A stretch of 64,000 nucleotides of DNA, taken from positions 18,228,786-18,292,785 of the forward strand of contig OY482859.1 in assembly GCA_960531495.1 (NCBI GenBank), read 5' to 3'. Numbering within the stretch: the stretch's first letter is position 1; the number at the start of each line of letters is the position of its first letter. Origin of the DNA: Zeus faber (Eukaryota > Chordata > Actinopteri > Zeiformes > Zeidae). Of the stretch, positions 11,928 to 22,907 are shown in pieces. A model generated the notes under the pieces. That model worked only from the letters and a program-made list of their open reading frames with translations. It made no database searches and was not told the DNA's origin. A program made the translations under genes and the position numbers.

Positions 11928-12859
11928 GTACACGAGAGGCCGGGCCTGCATACACACATGCATGCACACTGACACCGCACGCACGCACCCACTCACATAC
12001 ACATAGACACACACACACGTACATAGACTGTGTAACAAAAGAATGATGACATAGGTAGGGTTGAGAACTTATCTTAAGGAATTTAAAATGATTTATTTCT
12101 ATTTATTCAATGCCGTTTTAATTTCTGTCGATGTACACACTTTTGTTCATACTGTTTGTTTATGGATTATAAAATATATAGGCTGCATTGATATTAAAAC
12201 CTCTGTTTGAACGACATCTCTCATATGTGATTTTCCAAAAGTCTTACTGAAAAACCTTTCACTGGACAGGTGAGGTTTTGGGTTTTGGACACAGTGGTAC
12301 AGCAGCAGACTGAACTGAACTACCACCAATTTCTATTTTTGCCATCATAAAGCAAATATGAAGCAAAAAAAACAAAACGTTGACAAACTTTGTTCTAGAG
12401 TTTTCTTAATTTAAATTTTTTTTTTTTTAATAATTTTACAGCATTCAGAAAACATCTCCCATATTTGAAGGGCATTTCAAAACGTTTTGCATGGCTTCAG
12501 CAGCTGAAATCTTTTTTTTCTTTTTAAATTTTTTAAACATATCCATTGAGTTGACACTTGTACATGCACAATTACAAAAATAAAACGTACAAACGAGAGA
12601 GGGGCAAGAACGTAAATGTAAACACACGCCAGTTGAACGGAGAGAAGATGAAAGTATCGGGGTGGAAAGAAACAAGGTCACGTACCAGGGAAAGACGAGA
12701 GAGAGAAAGACAGCTATAGAGAAGAGGAAAAGAGGTCTAACACTAGTTCACATGCAGCGTGAGAGAAGTGTCGAGTGTCGAGAACCCACGACTTTGTACC
12801 AAAGAAGGGCCTTTTTTTTTTCTTCTTGGTTTGGGAATTGATGAAACGTGCAGTTCGGT

Positions 12860-14900
12860 AAAAGTGCCGGTCAAGGGCACTTGGGCAGATGTGCGTAAAC
12901 GGTGCACTGCGTGTCCTGAATGCCAGTTAGTCAAACCTCTGGCTATTGAGGCCCCTCCCCCTAGTTGAGGTCCTTTTCAAAAGACTCAGTACGGACCTCA
13001 TTGGGCCGTTAGACTGCAGTGCGCACGGGTATCATTTTGTGTTCATCCTAGCGAATTATGCAACCCGGTACCCTGAAGCAGTGCCCCTGCGCAGTATTAT
13101 GGGCAAAAGTGTAGCGCAGGCGCTGTTTCAGGTCATCAGGTGTTAGTATTGCTCCCTGCAGCCAGCTCTAAATTGCTTGCGAAGTGGCAAGGGCCTTTTT
13201 GTGGTCACACTGTGGATTGGCGAGGTAGATTATGAAGTTGAACGGTCTGAAAGGCAGGGCCGAGAGAGATTTATCACTTAAACCTCTAAAAAGAATGGAG
13301 GGAGGGGGCGTCCATGGCTCTGGTCATGCCGGTCATTGAGCTGGGGCCGGAGGTTAAAAAGCGGCCGATCATACCGAGGCCCTGTTAAGTGACCATCTCT
13401 CTATGTCCCAGAGTGCCGGAGAGAGATGGTCTACCCTGGAGATGTTTTCTCCTCCCTTCCAGGCCTCACATCCCTCATACACCACCATATAGAGACGGCC
13501 CCTGGGGTGAAGGTGTGCCCTCGGCGGTATTGCCTGCCCAAGTACAAATGCAAGATCGTGCTGGCGGAATTAGGTGCCATGCTGGACATGGACGTAATAG
13601 AGAAGTCCATGAGTGACTGGTCTAGTATAATCATGCTGGTGGGTAAGCCTGATGGGTCGGTCTGGTTCTGCGTAGACTACCGAAGGGTGAACGCAGTGTC
13701 AAAGTTCTACGCCTACCCAATGCCCTGGGTCGATGAACTTCTCGACCGCTTAAGTAGAGCTCGTTTTTTCATGACACTGGATTTAACCAAGGGCTACTGG
13801 CAGATTCCATTCTCTCAGGAGTCCAGGGAACAATTGGTGTTCTCCAATCCGTTATACCACTTTTGCACACTTCCGTTCGCGTTGTTCGGTGCCCCAACCA
13901 CCTTTCAAAGACTCATGGACCGCATTCTGCATCCACATGTAGCATATGCCGCAGCCTACCTAGATGATGTTATCATTCACAGCGACACCTTAGAGTGGCT
14001 TTTGCAGCATGTGGGCACTGTGCTTGAGTCACTGAGGCAGGCTGGGCTCACCGCCAACCCAAAGGAGTGTGCCATGGGACGGAGGGAGGTACAGTATCTG
14101 GCGTACCACTTGGGTGAAGGCCTGGTCCGACCCCAGCTTGATAAAACTGCTGCGGTTGCAACCACCGCCGAGACCCAAGACCAAGAAGGAGGTCAAGCAG
14201 TTCTTAGGGCTGGTTGGCTACTATAGGAGGTTTGTCGCCGAATTTTCGGAGCTTACCAGCCCCTTGTCTGACTTAACTCGAAAGGGTGCTCCAGATCCGG
14301 TCCAGTGGTCAGAGAAGTGCCAGCAGGCCTTTTCGAGGGTAAACTCAGCTCTCTGTGGGAAGCCAGTGCTGTTTAACCCTAACTTCTCTCCCTTTCTGTT
14401 TGCAGACCGATGCGTCCAACAGAGGGATGGGCGTGATCTTGTCCCAGGAGGTGGAGGGGACCGAGTGATGGGTGCTGTACCTCAGCTGCAAGTTCTCAGA
14501 GCGGGAGTCGAGGTACAGCACAGTGGAGAAGGAGTGTTTAGCGATCAAGTGGGCAGTCTACTACCTTCCGGGATGAGCCTTCACTCTCTGTTTGGACCAC
14601 GCCCCGCTTCAGCGGCTCCACCGCATGAAGGACACAAACACCCGGATCACCCGGTGGTACCTGGGTCACCAGCCCTTTAACTTCCGGGTGGTCCATAGGC
14701 CGGCAGCAGGATGGTCGTGGCTGACTTTCTCTACCGCTCTGGGTGGGGGTCGACTGTCGGCCAGAAGGCTCCCCAGCCTAAGTCGGGTGGTGGAGGTATG
14801 TGGCGGACCAAGGGGAGTGGTCAAGCACCGGCTGCAGACGACAGCACGGTTCCCTTTCCCACGGCTGCATTGAGTCGAACCAATCAGGGCCCGCGTGGTG
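12860..14900 (+). mobile_element. Ty3/Gypsy LTR retrotransposon fossil
   Basis: This is a broken pol region of a Ty3/Gypsy (Metaviridae-type) element. An integrase-like piece with a zinc-finger end (CPECQLV) and part of a core domain lies at about 12860-13145. A reverse transcriptase domain lies at about 13420-14160, with the landmarks FMTLDLTKGYWQIP and YLDDVIIHS. Connection and RNase H-like sequence lies at about 14160-14720. The integrase piece precedes the reverse transcriptase, the reverse of the normal order, which suggests a rearrangement or two copies joined. No long terminal repeats, gag or envelope were recognised. It is decayed, with several breaks, and is not a functional element. 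It abuts the end of duplication copy 1 and is missing from copy 2. Confidence 0.9.
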
Positions 14901-15154
14901 CTGATTGGTGGTGGGCATTGCAAGTGGGCCACCAAATCATGGGCAAAACACATTGATTTTATTGAAAAAATAAATACAAAATTATAAATTAAAAAAATCA
15001 ACCCAAAAAAATATCATTCATGGTATTTTTTCTTTAAAACCTTCAAAAATGCATCATCACTGATAGATAGGAACTTATGGTAGGGCGTACTACGTCCAAG
15101 CTGGACCACGATAGACGTGCACCTGTACATTTTTAAACTTGAGGTGATAATCAA

Positions 15155-15343
15155 AATGGATAGTTGGCTAGCATCAGGCACACTGAAAAGGAAAGAAGCC
15201 ATTGGGACATTATCCCAAGCAAAGTCCCGGCGGGACATCAGACAGGCGGGACAGTCCTGCCTTTCAAACAAAAAAGAAAGTAAAGCGCTGAATGTCAGGA
15301 GTTATCATTATGTGATCTCTCATTCCTTACTGAATCAATAAGG
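15155..15343 (+). mobile_element. Possible hAT transposase N-terminal remnant
   Basis: A short frame begins MDSWLASGTLKRKEAIG and is lysine- and arginine-rich, like the start of ZBED-type hAT transposases. It ends before any BED zinc finger is complete. If right, it is the left part of the hAT copy whose C-terminal end lies near 17 kb, split by later insertions. Confidence 0.3.
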
Positions 15344-15357
15344 AGACAAAATTGCTT

Positions 15358-16600
15358 TAAAAACCCATTCATCGCAACAACTCTGTCAGCCTGGTGGTGG
15401 AGATTCCTCAAACTCAGTGGTCACACTCTAGCTCCAAACAAATTCACGCCAATCTGGCACAACCCAGATTTTCTGGTTAAAAACAGACCAGTAATCTTCA
15501 GGTCTTGGAAAAGACAAGGAATTACTCATCTGGAACACATTTTTGAAAACAATTTGCTTATACCCTTCCCAACCTTAACCCAAAGGTGGCCACGGCTTCC
15601 TTCAATTCCTTCAACTACAATAGTCTCTAAAAATGTTAATAAAATTGACGAACAACATCCTACAACCACCATTGGTCATTTAAGAAATCCCTTTTCCAGA
15701 ATACAAACTTTTACCCCCATGCCCACCAATGGATGGGGTGTCCAGCCAGCTCGCCTGCGGGGTGCCGGTCTGTCGGCGCGGGGCCTGAATCTGGGCCTGT
15801 GGTCTGTGCCTGGCGCCCGTGGCCTGGGCTCTGTGCCTGCGGCTGCATCTTGGGCCTGCACTTGGGGGTGGATTGTATGTGTGCGCCCCTGGCGTGCGGG
15901 GTCTCCTCATGCTCCCTGGGACTGGGTCATGGTCCTTGGGGCCAGGCGTGGGGGTTGCTCCGCAGGCCTCTGGCTTCTCTGGGAGCCTGGGGGTCTTCTG
16001 TGGCTGCACGGTAGGGTGCTCAGGGCTTTCCTGCAGCCGTGGGATTTCTACGCAGCTGCAGAGCTCGGGTGGGGGGCTTCAGGGCATCTTTCAACTGCTT
16101 GGAGGTGCGACAACATAATACCGACTTTATACACCAGAACCAATTGGGATAGGTCCTGTACACACATACAGGCGGTCCCATCACACACAAACACACACAC
16201 CACCACACCTGCTTTGAGTGCACCCCAGCATCCTCCTGGTTGCATTCCTCTCCTTTCCTCCCTTATTTACTGCCATTACTGTGACAGGAAAAGGCCACGT
16301 GCCCAATTGTAGATCCAGTTTTCCTGGACCTGATTTATTGTTTTTCAATACATGTTGTCATCCAATGTTTATTTTTTCGTGTAAATGTTGTTTGGTTTTA
16401 TGTTTGATTGTCTCACCCGTGGTGAATCTCCCCCTCTTGGAGTTTCAGTTCAGTTGTTTATAGACCCAAACATGGTAAATAGTTCTCCGAAGAGGGGGAT
16501 TAGTGGTGGTTCTGTACAACCAAAAACTGTGCTCTTGTCATCCTACATGTCATCCACAGGACAGAGTTATTGCAGCAGTTCTTGATGATTTAAGAATTAA
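15358..16600 (+). mobile_element. L1-clade LINE, ORF2 3' end and 3' UTR
   Basis: A plus-strand frame reads TLSAWWWRFLKLSGHTLAPN, then FTPIWHNPDF and a SWKRQGITHLEHIF segment. This is the conserved C-terminal part of L1/Tx1-type ORF2 proteins, after the reverse transcriptase. A GC-rich G/T-biased segment (15690-16110) and an AT-rich end follow and look like the 3' untranslated region. The reverse transcriptase and endonuclease domains are absent, so this is a 5'-truncated dead copy. Confidence 0.65.
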
Positions 16601-16671
16601 TAAAGAGTTGCATTGCAGGTTCAGAACTTGAACTCCACTTGCAGACTAACTCTGTCTGTGTGCCATACGTG

Positions 16672-16980
16672 CCATGACTCGGTGGCACAGTGCATTGCAC
16701 TGCTGCCTCATAGCAAGAAGGTCCTGGCTTCAATTCCTGCCCTGAGTGCTGTTGGCACCGTGCTCCAGCGAGTTATATCCCAATTAGCGGCCTTTCTGTG
16801 TGGAGTTTGCATGTTCTGCCCGTGCTCTCATGGGGTTTCCTCCATGTAACATCAGTAAGGACCCCCACCAAAAACATGCACAATATCATCGTCTGACCAG
16901 CTATGGACATATGTAACCAGGTCCCCGGGCGCATCGTTGAATGCTGCCCACTGCTCCTGGCTTCATGTTGCTTCTGGGTA
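16672..16980 (+). mobile_element. Dispersed tRNA-like fish repeat (SINE-type)
   Basis: The phrases GGTGGCACAGTGCATTGCAC, GCAAGAAGGTCCTGGCTTCA and GTGTGGAGTTTGCATGTTCT belong to a very common teleost repeat with a tRNA-like 5' part. The 3' boundary is uncertain. Confidence 0.5.
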
Positions 16981-16984
16981 TCCT

Positions 16985-17487
16985 GATCTATCCGACAGAG
17001 CTGTGCTCTGCCTTTCCCGATGACGTATCTCTGTGAGACTAACTTTTCAGCGCTTGTGGCATTGACGACAAAATACAGGACTAAACTGAATGTTGAGTCA
17101 GATCTTTGCCTGAGACTGTCTGCCATGCTTCATCAGCCTTCTCATGAGGTGAGTTAATATAAATGTGCTCCTGTTATTGTTAGTTTTATCAGCGCTGGCG
17201 TGAGTCGTTAGGCTACATTCAAAACACTGCGCCATTCAGACAGCGCTTACTAGATACCATTACTAATGTTACGAGAAAGTTCCATAGATATAAGGTTATT
17301 TTTAACCCACCTCTTTTTTGTTTTACCACTACTGCACTGTATGTATGAGAATGCATATGGTTGTTAAAATATACGTCCTCTGAGAACGCACTGTTTGGCT
17401 CCCGTATTATTTCTTGTCGGATGTGGCCTGCGAACACTTTTGAGATATTCAAGTGGGCCGTGAGTCAGAAAAGGTTGGGAACTGCTG
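16985..17487 (+). mobile_element. hAT transposon C-terminal remnant
   Basis: The frame TYLCETNFSALVALTTKYRT followed by KLNVESDLCLRLS is the hAT C-terminal dimerisation motif. It is joined upstream by a frameshifted piece, so the gene is dead. The right end AAAGGTTGGGAACTGCTG (17470-17487) is the inverted form of the hAT terminus CAGCAGTTCCCAACC. Confidence 0.7.
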
Positions 17488-17489
17488 CA

Positions 17490-19168
17490 GTACAGTATAC
17501 AACAGTACAGCACAGCAATACAGTACCACCAAACAGAACAGCAATACAGCGCAGTATGCAGTAACCCAATGCAGGGATAGAGTATGCAATACAATATGCG
17601 ACATACAGTAAAGTAAGGCAGTGGGGCCTATGTGTGTGTCTCAGTTTGGACCCCCGGTGAGTTCAGTGTTGACAGTTCTCATGGCTTGCGGGAAGAAACT
17701 CTGTCTCAGTCTCTCGGTTCTCACTGTGTGACTGCGGAGGCGCTTGCCCGACCGCAGCAGCTGGAACAGTCCGTTGTAGGGGTGGTGAGGATCCTTTATA
17801 ATCCTGCGGGCTCTGCTGCTACACCTCCTGGTGTAGAAGTCCTGAAGGGAGGGGAGGGTAGTTCCAGTGGTACGTTCAGCTGAACACACCACCCTCTGCA
17901 GGGCCCGCCTGTCCTGAGCAGTACAGTTACCAAACCAGGCAACAATGTTGCCTGTCAGGATGCTCTCCGCTGCTCCAAAGTAGAAGGACTTGGAGGATCC
18001 TCACTAAGACCCTGAATTTCTTCAGCTGCCTGAGGTGGTAAAGATGCTGCCTCACTTTTCTCACCAGAGTGTCTAGTGTATAGTCCACGTTGAGTCCTCC
18101 ATGATGTGGACACCCAGGTACTTGAAGCTGCTCACCCTGTCGACAGAAGTGCCATTAATCACCAACAGCGCGTGCTTTCTCGGTTGTGAATCCTCTCTTA
18201 AAGTCCACAATCAGCTCCTTAGTTTTGCTGACATTCAGGAGGAGGCTATTGCCCTGGCACCAGAGTGACAGGTTAGTCCCCTCCTCATGGTAGGCCTTCT
18301 CATCGTCATCGTTGATCAGGCCCACCACGATGGTGTCATCAGCAAACTTGATGATGGTGTTGGAGCTGGACCTGGTCACACAGTCATGTGTGTACAGGGA
18401 GTAAAGTAGGGGGCTGAGGACCCAGCCCTGGGGGGGGATCCTGTGTTCAGGGTGAGGGAGATGCACATGTGCCTCCCCACCCTAACCACCTGGGGCCTAG
18501 CTGTGAGGAAGTCCAAGATCCAGGCACACAGCAGAGTGTTCAGTCCTAGCTTCCGCAGCTTGACAGCCAGTCTGGTGGGGACTATGGTATTGAAAGCTGA
18601 ACTATAGTTGATGAGAAGCAATCTCAGATAGGCCCCCTTCCGGCCATCAAGGTGCGTGAGCGTGGTGTGCAGCTCCTGGAAAACTGCGTCGTCCGTGGAT
18701 CTGTTCAGCCGGTACGTGAACCTGCAGGTCCAAGGTACGGGGGAGGGAGGCGCAGATGTAATTCTTAATCAGCCTCTCGAAGCACTTCATGACTACCAAG
18801 GTGAGGGCCACTGGACGGTAGTCATTCAAGCAGGCAGGAGAGGCGATCTTCGGGACAGGGATGCCATGGACCTTTTGAAGCAGGACGGGACCACGGACTC
18901 GGCCAGGGAGGTGTTGAATATCCTAGTGAGAACCAGGGCTAGCTGGTTAGCACAGGTCTTCAGTACTGGCCCAGATATGCCATCTGGGCCTGCAGCTTTC
19001 CTGGTGTTCACCCGCGTCAGAGCCCTCCCGACGTCATGCTCAGACACTGAGAGCATGTGCTCATCCCTAGTGGTGTAATTCCAATTAGCCGGTGGGCTAG
19101 CGGTGTTGTTGCCAGACCGAGCATAAAAGGAGCTCAGTTCATTTGAAGCAGTCAGTTTCACATCCAAC
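17490..19168 (-). mobile_element. L2/CR1-like non-LTR retrotransposon, degraded
   Basis: Read on the minus strand, reverse transcriptase landmarks occur in order: RKAAGPDGISGPVLKTCANQ (about 19000), [19 protein letters not shown] (about 18800), INYSSAFNTIVP (about 18600), and FADDTIVVGLI, the catalytic A/D-D box (about 18330). A C-terminal GG-x-LPQA-like tail ends near 17640. The pieces lie in different frames with stops between, so it is a dead copy. The endonuclease domain is absent (5' truncation). Its 5' edge abuts the duplicated non-coding block at 19172. Confidence 0.85.
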
Positions 19169-19902
19169 ACAGCCTAATTCAGAGGTTACCAAACTGCCCT
19201 TACGCCAAGACGAGTGCAATGTTTAAATATTATCCATCTGGACAGAATTACTTTGGCACCATAAGACAGTTGTTACAGCTCAGATAGTTTGAGAACATAT
19301 TTTCAGCCCATTGACAAAAAATGGAGTTGGGATTAGCTTGCAACACGTTTTTCAGACTAAATCAGTGGTAACGTTCTCTTTTTCTCTGGCTGCCGTGTTC
19401 ATATTGTTTGTTCAGGAAAAATAATGTTTTAATGGTCATTTATGGGAATAAATGGACGTAAATGAAGCCAATGTCTGCAACAATGAGCAAAAACAAATAC
19501 CATTTAAGACGAGTCAATCTCTTGCATTTTCTCCCTCAGTGTCGGTGTCATAGGGTCACCACAGTTAAACACGATGTTTCACATCTTATTCTACCCACAA
19601 TAAACAAATGAAGTGAAACGCAAAGACAAAAGACTTTTCCTTCCTTGCTCTGATATTCAAGTGTTTTCAGTGATGGTGATGTTTGGGATCCATGACCTGG
19701 TGACGGAGGAGACGTGAGAGACTTGGATGTTGTTTATTTGTTTAACTGTGACTCACGCACTGCAGCGTGTTTGTTCCTGGGCCGGCTGAATTTAACTGTA
19801 TGATTATCTGTTTTGCAACAAATGTATTTTTTACCTATATCTTGCATTAGGCAATACAGCATATACATTACTTGGCACCATTGGCAGAAGATTCTTGGTA
19901 GC

Positions 19903-19973
19903 CTAAAACAAACAAACAAACAAACAAACAAACAAACAAACAAACAAACAAACAAACAAACAAACAAACAAAA
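19903..19973. repeat. (AAAC)n tetranucleotide array, copy 1
   Basis: About seventeen AAAC units. The homologous array in the other duplicate (28035-28078) has about eleven, so it has changed length since the duplication. Confidence 0.95.
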
Positions 19974-19997
19974 ACATGTAAACATAACTATACTTGT

Positions 19998-20386
19998 GTA
20001 GCGACCAAACACTAAGGTAGCTACCACAAAGGTTTACCTGTTTGGTGAAACTTACTAATACCCTACTAATAAACAATGCGAATGCAAACCTTCAGTCTCT
20101 ATTCACATTGGCTACTTTTTTTTTTTAAATAACTGACCCAGACAACTCTTTTGAATAAAAATAAGTAACAGTTTCCTGACTGCTTTGCATATGTACAAAT
20201 AATATCGACCCTTTTAATTGAAATAACAAAAAGATCAATGACACAAATCAGACCGCTTTAGTTGGAAAAACAAACAGTATACACAAAACTTAAATTCCTA
20301 TTTCTTTCCCGTTTACACCTATTTCCCAATATCAAACTACTAACTAACTATTAACTACTTAGCCTGACATTAACCACAACCTTGGG

Positions 20387-20442
<56 letters not shown>

Positions 20443-21120
20443 ACTCACTCACTCACTCACTCACTCACTCACTCACTCATTCACTCGCACACACGTGTAG
20501 ATGGATACCGAAAGACAGTCGTCGGCAGAGGTGGAAAAACAAGTCCAACTCACAAGTCCAAAGTAAACCCTGTAAAATAGGTTGTGATCTGAAAAAATAA
20601 AACAGTGGCGGAGGTGAAATCCTCGTTCGGAATCACTTGAACAAGTCCCTCACAAGTCCGTCGGCAAAGGCGTCCGCTGATCTAGCGATTCACCGACGTT
20701 AGTTTAGCAGACACTCGCACTACACATTCACCCTAATACGCTGCGATTAAGCTAGAAATGTACGTGGTCTTAAGCTAAACTTTTTAGCTTTAACTTTTTT
20801 TTCTATCATTCACCACGCTACCTCTCCATCCTCTCTCCCGTTCTCTCCCTCTCTTCCCTTCACGCCCCCAACGCTCGTTCTCTGCCCTTAACCTCCGGCC
20901 ATTTACCGCAGGTGGCACTGATGGATACCTACACTAACCAATCAAACAATATCGCTTAGAACTGTTTATTTTAACTAGTTATTCACCAATTTACATTCTA
21001 CCCTATTTATGATTAAATTGTCTTACTCTTTCATTTAACCATTTTTACATCTTTATTAAACTAAATCAATTTCAGTTTAATTGTCTTCTAACTTTTAGGA
21101 ACTAACTTCTTTTAATCCCT
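19998..21120. mobile_element. Insertion in duplicated block, unassigned
   Basis: This segment interrupts the otherwise matching duplicated block and is missing from the copy near 28.1 kb. It begins TGTAGCGACCAAACACTAAG and contains an AC/ACTC microsatellite (20388-20482) and a pyrimidine-rich segment. No transposase or polymerase piece is visible. Terminal repeats could not be established, so the class is unknown. Confidence 0.45.
20388..20485. repeat. (AC)n/(ACTC)n compound microsatellite
   Basis: About 24 AC units followed by about ten ACTC units. Confidence 0.95.
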
Positions 21121-21516
21121 TTTGGTTTTCTCCAAGTCTAAAATACGCAAAATTGTATTCTCGAGAACAATTCAAATAAAATACTCTTATAGTGAAATAG
21201 TTTTAATCATTTTACAGAGTATCGCCACTACTGCTTTTGTTGTTATTTTTTAGTTTTGGTTCTGTTCATGTTTTTCATGCACTCATTTTTGTCCCAGGTG
21301 AGGTTTTTGTCCCACACTATGTACAAACAATACAACCATAATTCTTCAAACAAAACTATACAAATATTTTGTTTTTGTCTTGTACTTGTTTTTGACCCCT
21401 TTTTTTAATAAATAAAATAATATATTTCGAAAATACAATCCCCTTAAGGTAAATGGTTTTTTTTCCCACATACTTTCAGCCTTCTTTATATACAGAAACG
21501 GCTTAATTGTCAAAAA

Positions 21517-21774
21517 CATGGGGTGGCAGTTTCGCCACCACATGCCAACCATGTAAACACCAGTTTATTTTAGAGGGTGGGCTAGCTGCAATTAGCCCAG
21601 GAGCAGACAGAACACGTCATGACACTGGCTCCTCTCCTGAGTGTGTGTGGGGACGGGGGATTTCACCTGTTGCTCGTTAGACCAACCAACTAGCAACAGG
21701 CATGCAGCCACCCTGATCCCAGTCACCTGGATCCAGGTCAGGTGTGGCTGCTCACCACACCATCCCCACACCAC
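21517..21774. mobile_element. Short insertion (about 258 bp), unassigned
   Basis: Comparison with 28561-28575 shows a clean gap: one copy reads AAAATATGGATTTGTC, whereas here about 258 bases beginning GGGGTGGCAGTTTCGCC interrupt it near ATGG. A short ATGG-type repeat flanks the insert. It is probably a non-autonomous element; no family is recognised. Confidence 0.45.
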
Positions 21775-22060
21775 ATATGGATTTGTCAAACCCCTATTTT
21801 GGCAGTAGCTTAGGGACCCCTCAGAGAACCTCTACGACATCAAGGCAATGTATGTGATCGTCCCCTCAAAGGCCCTCGTGGGCTCTGAAGTTCATTTAAA
21901 AAGAACAGCTATAACCTTTGTGACTAACATTACAACATAACAGAGGTAAGTTATTTTGTATTTTTTCCTTGTAAGCTTCTACAGAAGCTGTCGATTGAAA
22001 TGAGAGGAAACATGAAACAAAAGGGAGGAGAAATGAAAAAAGTGGCTCCTGCCCGTCCAC

Positions 22061-22907
22061 TACTGAGACGTTGCAAACTACCGTGCCGCGGGCTGACACC
22101 CGACATCTGGCCCGCTCCCTGGGTGGTTGGAGGATCTGTTCGGTAGTTACAGAACGATGTCAGCCAGATACACTATGATATTTTTAGCCATTCTCACACT
22201 TTTTCGGGTAATTTTTTGTTGTATAATTCCTGTTACGTAACCTCATCAGCCGGACCCTGGAGGATCAAATTGTCCGCTAAGGTCAATTCACTGCCATACC
22301 AATCCAATGGCTCCTTCCCTATGCCAACGTTGACTCGGACCACGACGGGCCCATGCCCGAAGGAGTAGTGCCAGCTGTGTGAACATATATTTTTCAATGA
22401 TATGTGTTGACTAACAGTGTGAATGTTATTTTTAATTTACAGGTACACCTCATTTAATGAGTTCCGTTCCTACAACCAGGTCGTTCAGCGAACTGGCCGA
22501 TAAGCGAGGATCCGTGTTATTTCACGGTAAGGGGACGTGGCCATTGCGAATGCAAGTGTAGTGAATACTGACAGACTCCGGGAATGAGACTGAAAACGGT
22601 GATGAGATGAGACGCTTGATGCTGAGACGCAAACATGTTGAAAACGGTATAACAATTGCAACTGCCTTTGTGACCTATGACTACACCCTCAGCAATCACA
22701 AACTGCCTTTGTGACACCCTCACAGTAATGGTCCATGTGACCTACGTGATAAAACCCCGAAGCTTGTGACTATTCTGTGTCACTTGTGAAGTGCCCCTCC
22801 ACTGATTAATCTCCTAAGCAATAAAGTTAGACTAAGTGACTGAACTATCTCACCCCACACACCGACCACCACCTGAGTGGCTGGAATTTCTATGACAATT
22901 CTTTCTG
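22061..22907. other. Junction segment between duplication units
   Basis: About 850 bases with no counterpart after the second non-coding block. The piece from 22441 (GGTACACCTCATTTAATGAG, then a diverged array of CTGCCTTTGTGACCTATGAC-like sequence) has the look of a dispersed repeat. AATAAA occurs at 22820. No coding sequence is recognised. It now lies just upstream of the second UTS2 copy in place of a promoter. Confidence 0.4.

Larger units (their letters stand above)
10350..12861 (+). repeat. Segmental duplication, UTS2 block, copy 1
   Basis: This block is nearly identical over its whole length to 22908-25406, in introns, exons and 3' flank alike, with small indels. The similarity begins within the UTS2 5' leader at GGAAGCAGCAGC and ends at CAGTTCGGTAAA, where the Gypsy fossil starts in this copy. 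Confidence 0.92.
19172..22060 (+). repeat. Segmental duplication, non-coding block, copy 1
   Basis: It matches 27430-28830 in the same orientation, starting at GAGGTTACCAAACTGCCC and running through an AAAC array, AT-rich DNA and the phrase GACCCCTTTTTTTAATAAAT. Two insertions of about 1.1 kb (19998-21120) and 0.26 kb (21517-21774) make this copy longer. No protein-coding content was seen. Confidence 0.9.

Noticed and set aside
15554-16312. 252-codon plus-strand open frame as a host gene
   Set aside because: Its start is the C-terminal part of an L1-type ORF2 and the rest is the G/T-rich 3' part of that element.
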